From Limnochordia bacterium (GTDB lineage: Bacteria; Bacillota; Limnochordia; Darwinibacteriales; DTU012): a DNA stretch of 14,783 nucleotides. Under the pieces are notes generated by a model that saw nothing but the letters and a program-made list of their open reading frames with translations, did no database searches and was not told where the DNA came from. Within the stretch, counting starts at the first letter, position 1. The number at the start of each line of letters is the position of its first letter. The position numbers and the translations under genes were made by a program. Shown here one piece after another: positions 14,039-14,783 of the stretch. Location of the stretch: contig SKHL01000291.1 in assembly GCA_007116995.1 (NCBI GenBank), forward strand, positions 1-14,783, given 5' to 3'.

Positions 14039-14134
14039 ATTTATGCACCTCCTGAGATCCTCCTTAGTATTACCAGAAAACCTCAGATGTAATCAGAAAG
14101 CCGTTGATAGCCATCAGAATTACTGCAGAAATAT

Positions 14135-14764
14135 TTATCCGCAAGGTATGCAAATCACCTGACAAGGGCTGATCTGAGCCGGGTCTTTTACCGTTGGGTT
14201 AGCCTTAATCAATTTATCTAGAGTAATGTTGAAGCGTTGGGCGATTGACCACATGCTGTCTCCCGGTTTAACTGTATAACGAAAGGATCCTGGCGGGCAC
14301 GTGAGCGGTGGCTTCTCTGGCACACACACGGTTTGACCTGGGTATATTCGATTAGGATCTTTAATCTGAGGATTGGCATCGATTAACACCTGTAAGGGCA
14401 TATTAAATCGGTGAGCGATTAAAAACATAGTATCTCCTGGTTGTACCGTATACGCGAATGTGTTCGGTGGACAGGTCGGTTCTGGTTTTACCTCCTTGGG
14501 AACACATACTGTTTGCCCTGGGACTATCAGATTAGGATTCGCAATTTGAGGATTGGCTGCAACCAACGCATCGAGGCTGACATTGAACTTTTTAGCAATG
14601 GTAAACATGGTATCTCCTGGCTGGACAGTGTAAGCAAAGGTGTTCGGCGGGCAGCAGACCTGGTGGGGCTCAACCTTATTATCTTCTACTTGTTTCTCTT
14701 CTAGTTGCGTATTTTCAACTTCCTCCGTACTATCCGGATTGGTTAACTTTTCTTGTTCTTCCAA
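14135..14764 (-). CDS. LysM-repeat protein, three LysM domains
   Basis: The 209-aa protein has an acidic N-terminal tail (residues 1-36) and three LysM domains at about 43-89, 103-149 and 161-207. Each begins YTVxPGDxM and ends near the pattern PGQTVCVP; the third ends in CQVICIPCG. Between them lie linkers starting TCPP. LysM domains bind N-acetylglucosamine-containing polymers such as peptidoglycan. There is no signal peptide, so export by Sec is not evident. In spore formers such LysM proteins (SafA type) sit in the spore coat or cortex; this is an inference, since no sporulation signal was seen. Paired Cys residues near each domain end suggest disulphides. The TTG start at 14764 is preceded by AAAGGAGG, 7 nt upstream. 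Confidence 0.85.
   Translation of the reverse strand: MEEQEKLTNPDSTEEVENTQLEEKQVEDNKVEPHQVCCPPNTFAYTVQPGDTMFTIAKKFNVSLDALVAANPQIANPNLIVPGQTVCVPKEVKPEPTCPPNTFAYTVQPGDTMFLIAHRFNMPLQVLIDANPQIKDPNRIYPGQTVCVPEKPPLTCPPGSFRYTVKPGDSMWSIAQRFNITLDKLIKANPTVKDPAQISPCQVICIPCG
14141..14650 (-). repeat. Three tandem LysM-coding repeats
   Basis: The three LysM units recur at about 180 nt (units 1 and 2; 60 residues) and 174 nt (units 2 and 3). Units 1 and 2 share the identical 14-residue run CPPNTFAYTVQPGD and are nearly identical at the DNA level there. Unit 3 is more diverged. Confidence 0.8.
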
Positions 14765-14783
14765 GTTAGTTCCTCCTTTTGCA

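Noticed and set aside
1..14783. CRISPR arrays, transposons, tRNA or rRNA genes
   Set aside because: No repeat-spacer pattern, transposase gene, terminal repeats or cloverleaf structure was seen on either strand.

Overview
The window reads as a chromosomal segment of a low-to-moderate-GC, Gram-positive anaerobe, most likely a Bacillota/Clostridia member of the Peptococcaceae kind. That placement is an inference. It rests on strong AGGAGG ribosome binding sites, frequent GTG and TTG starts, a YnzC-type DUF896 protein, Rex, a multi-LysM protein without a signal peptide, and a selenoprotein form of SelD. I see no phage genes, transposases, CRISPR arrays, rRNA or tRNA.

Layout. (1) 1-2451, plus strand: the end of an Mrp/Mnh-type cation/proton antiporter operon (MnhB fragment, MnhC, MnhD) closing with a small unrecognised membrane protein. 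(2) 2425-5174, minus strand: endonuclease III, then a ParB-like protein with a C-terminal cysteine cluster preceded by a metallophosphoesterase, and a 109-aa unknown. (3) 5255-8469, plus strand: a secreted protein of unknown function ending in a clear terminator, then a compact four-gene metal operon. The operon holds a NikR-family regulator, an ABC ATPase, an ABC-3 permease and a periplasmic-type metal-binding protein. Every junction overlaps by a few bases, and a NikR-geometry palindrome precedes the first gene. (4) 8736-11043: the redox regulator Rex, a MarR regulator, a DUF896 gene on the opposite strand, and the enoyl-ACP reductase FabI. (5) 11133-13311: a tiny membrane ORF, a DUF554 membrane protein, and selD. 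(6) 13388-14764, minus strand: a LysM-repeat protein, a thiamine-binding/YkoF-like protein and a DUF1622 membrane protein, with a strong terminator between the last two.

The most notable result is selD. Its real start is the GTG at 12286, and the gene contains an in-frame UGA at 12322-12324, exactly at the catalytic Cys/Sec position. A hairpin of bacterial SECIS form lies just downstream. An ordinary gene call would begin at 12430 and lose the active site. The second is the metal operon: the NikR-like regulator lacks the His87 nickel ligand and has Pro where His76 should be, and it sits with a ZnuABC-type transporter rather than a known nickel transporter. Its metal is therefore uncertain.
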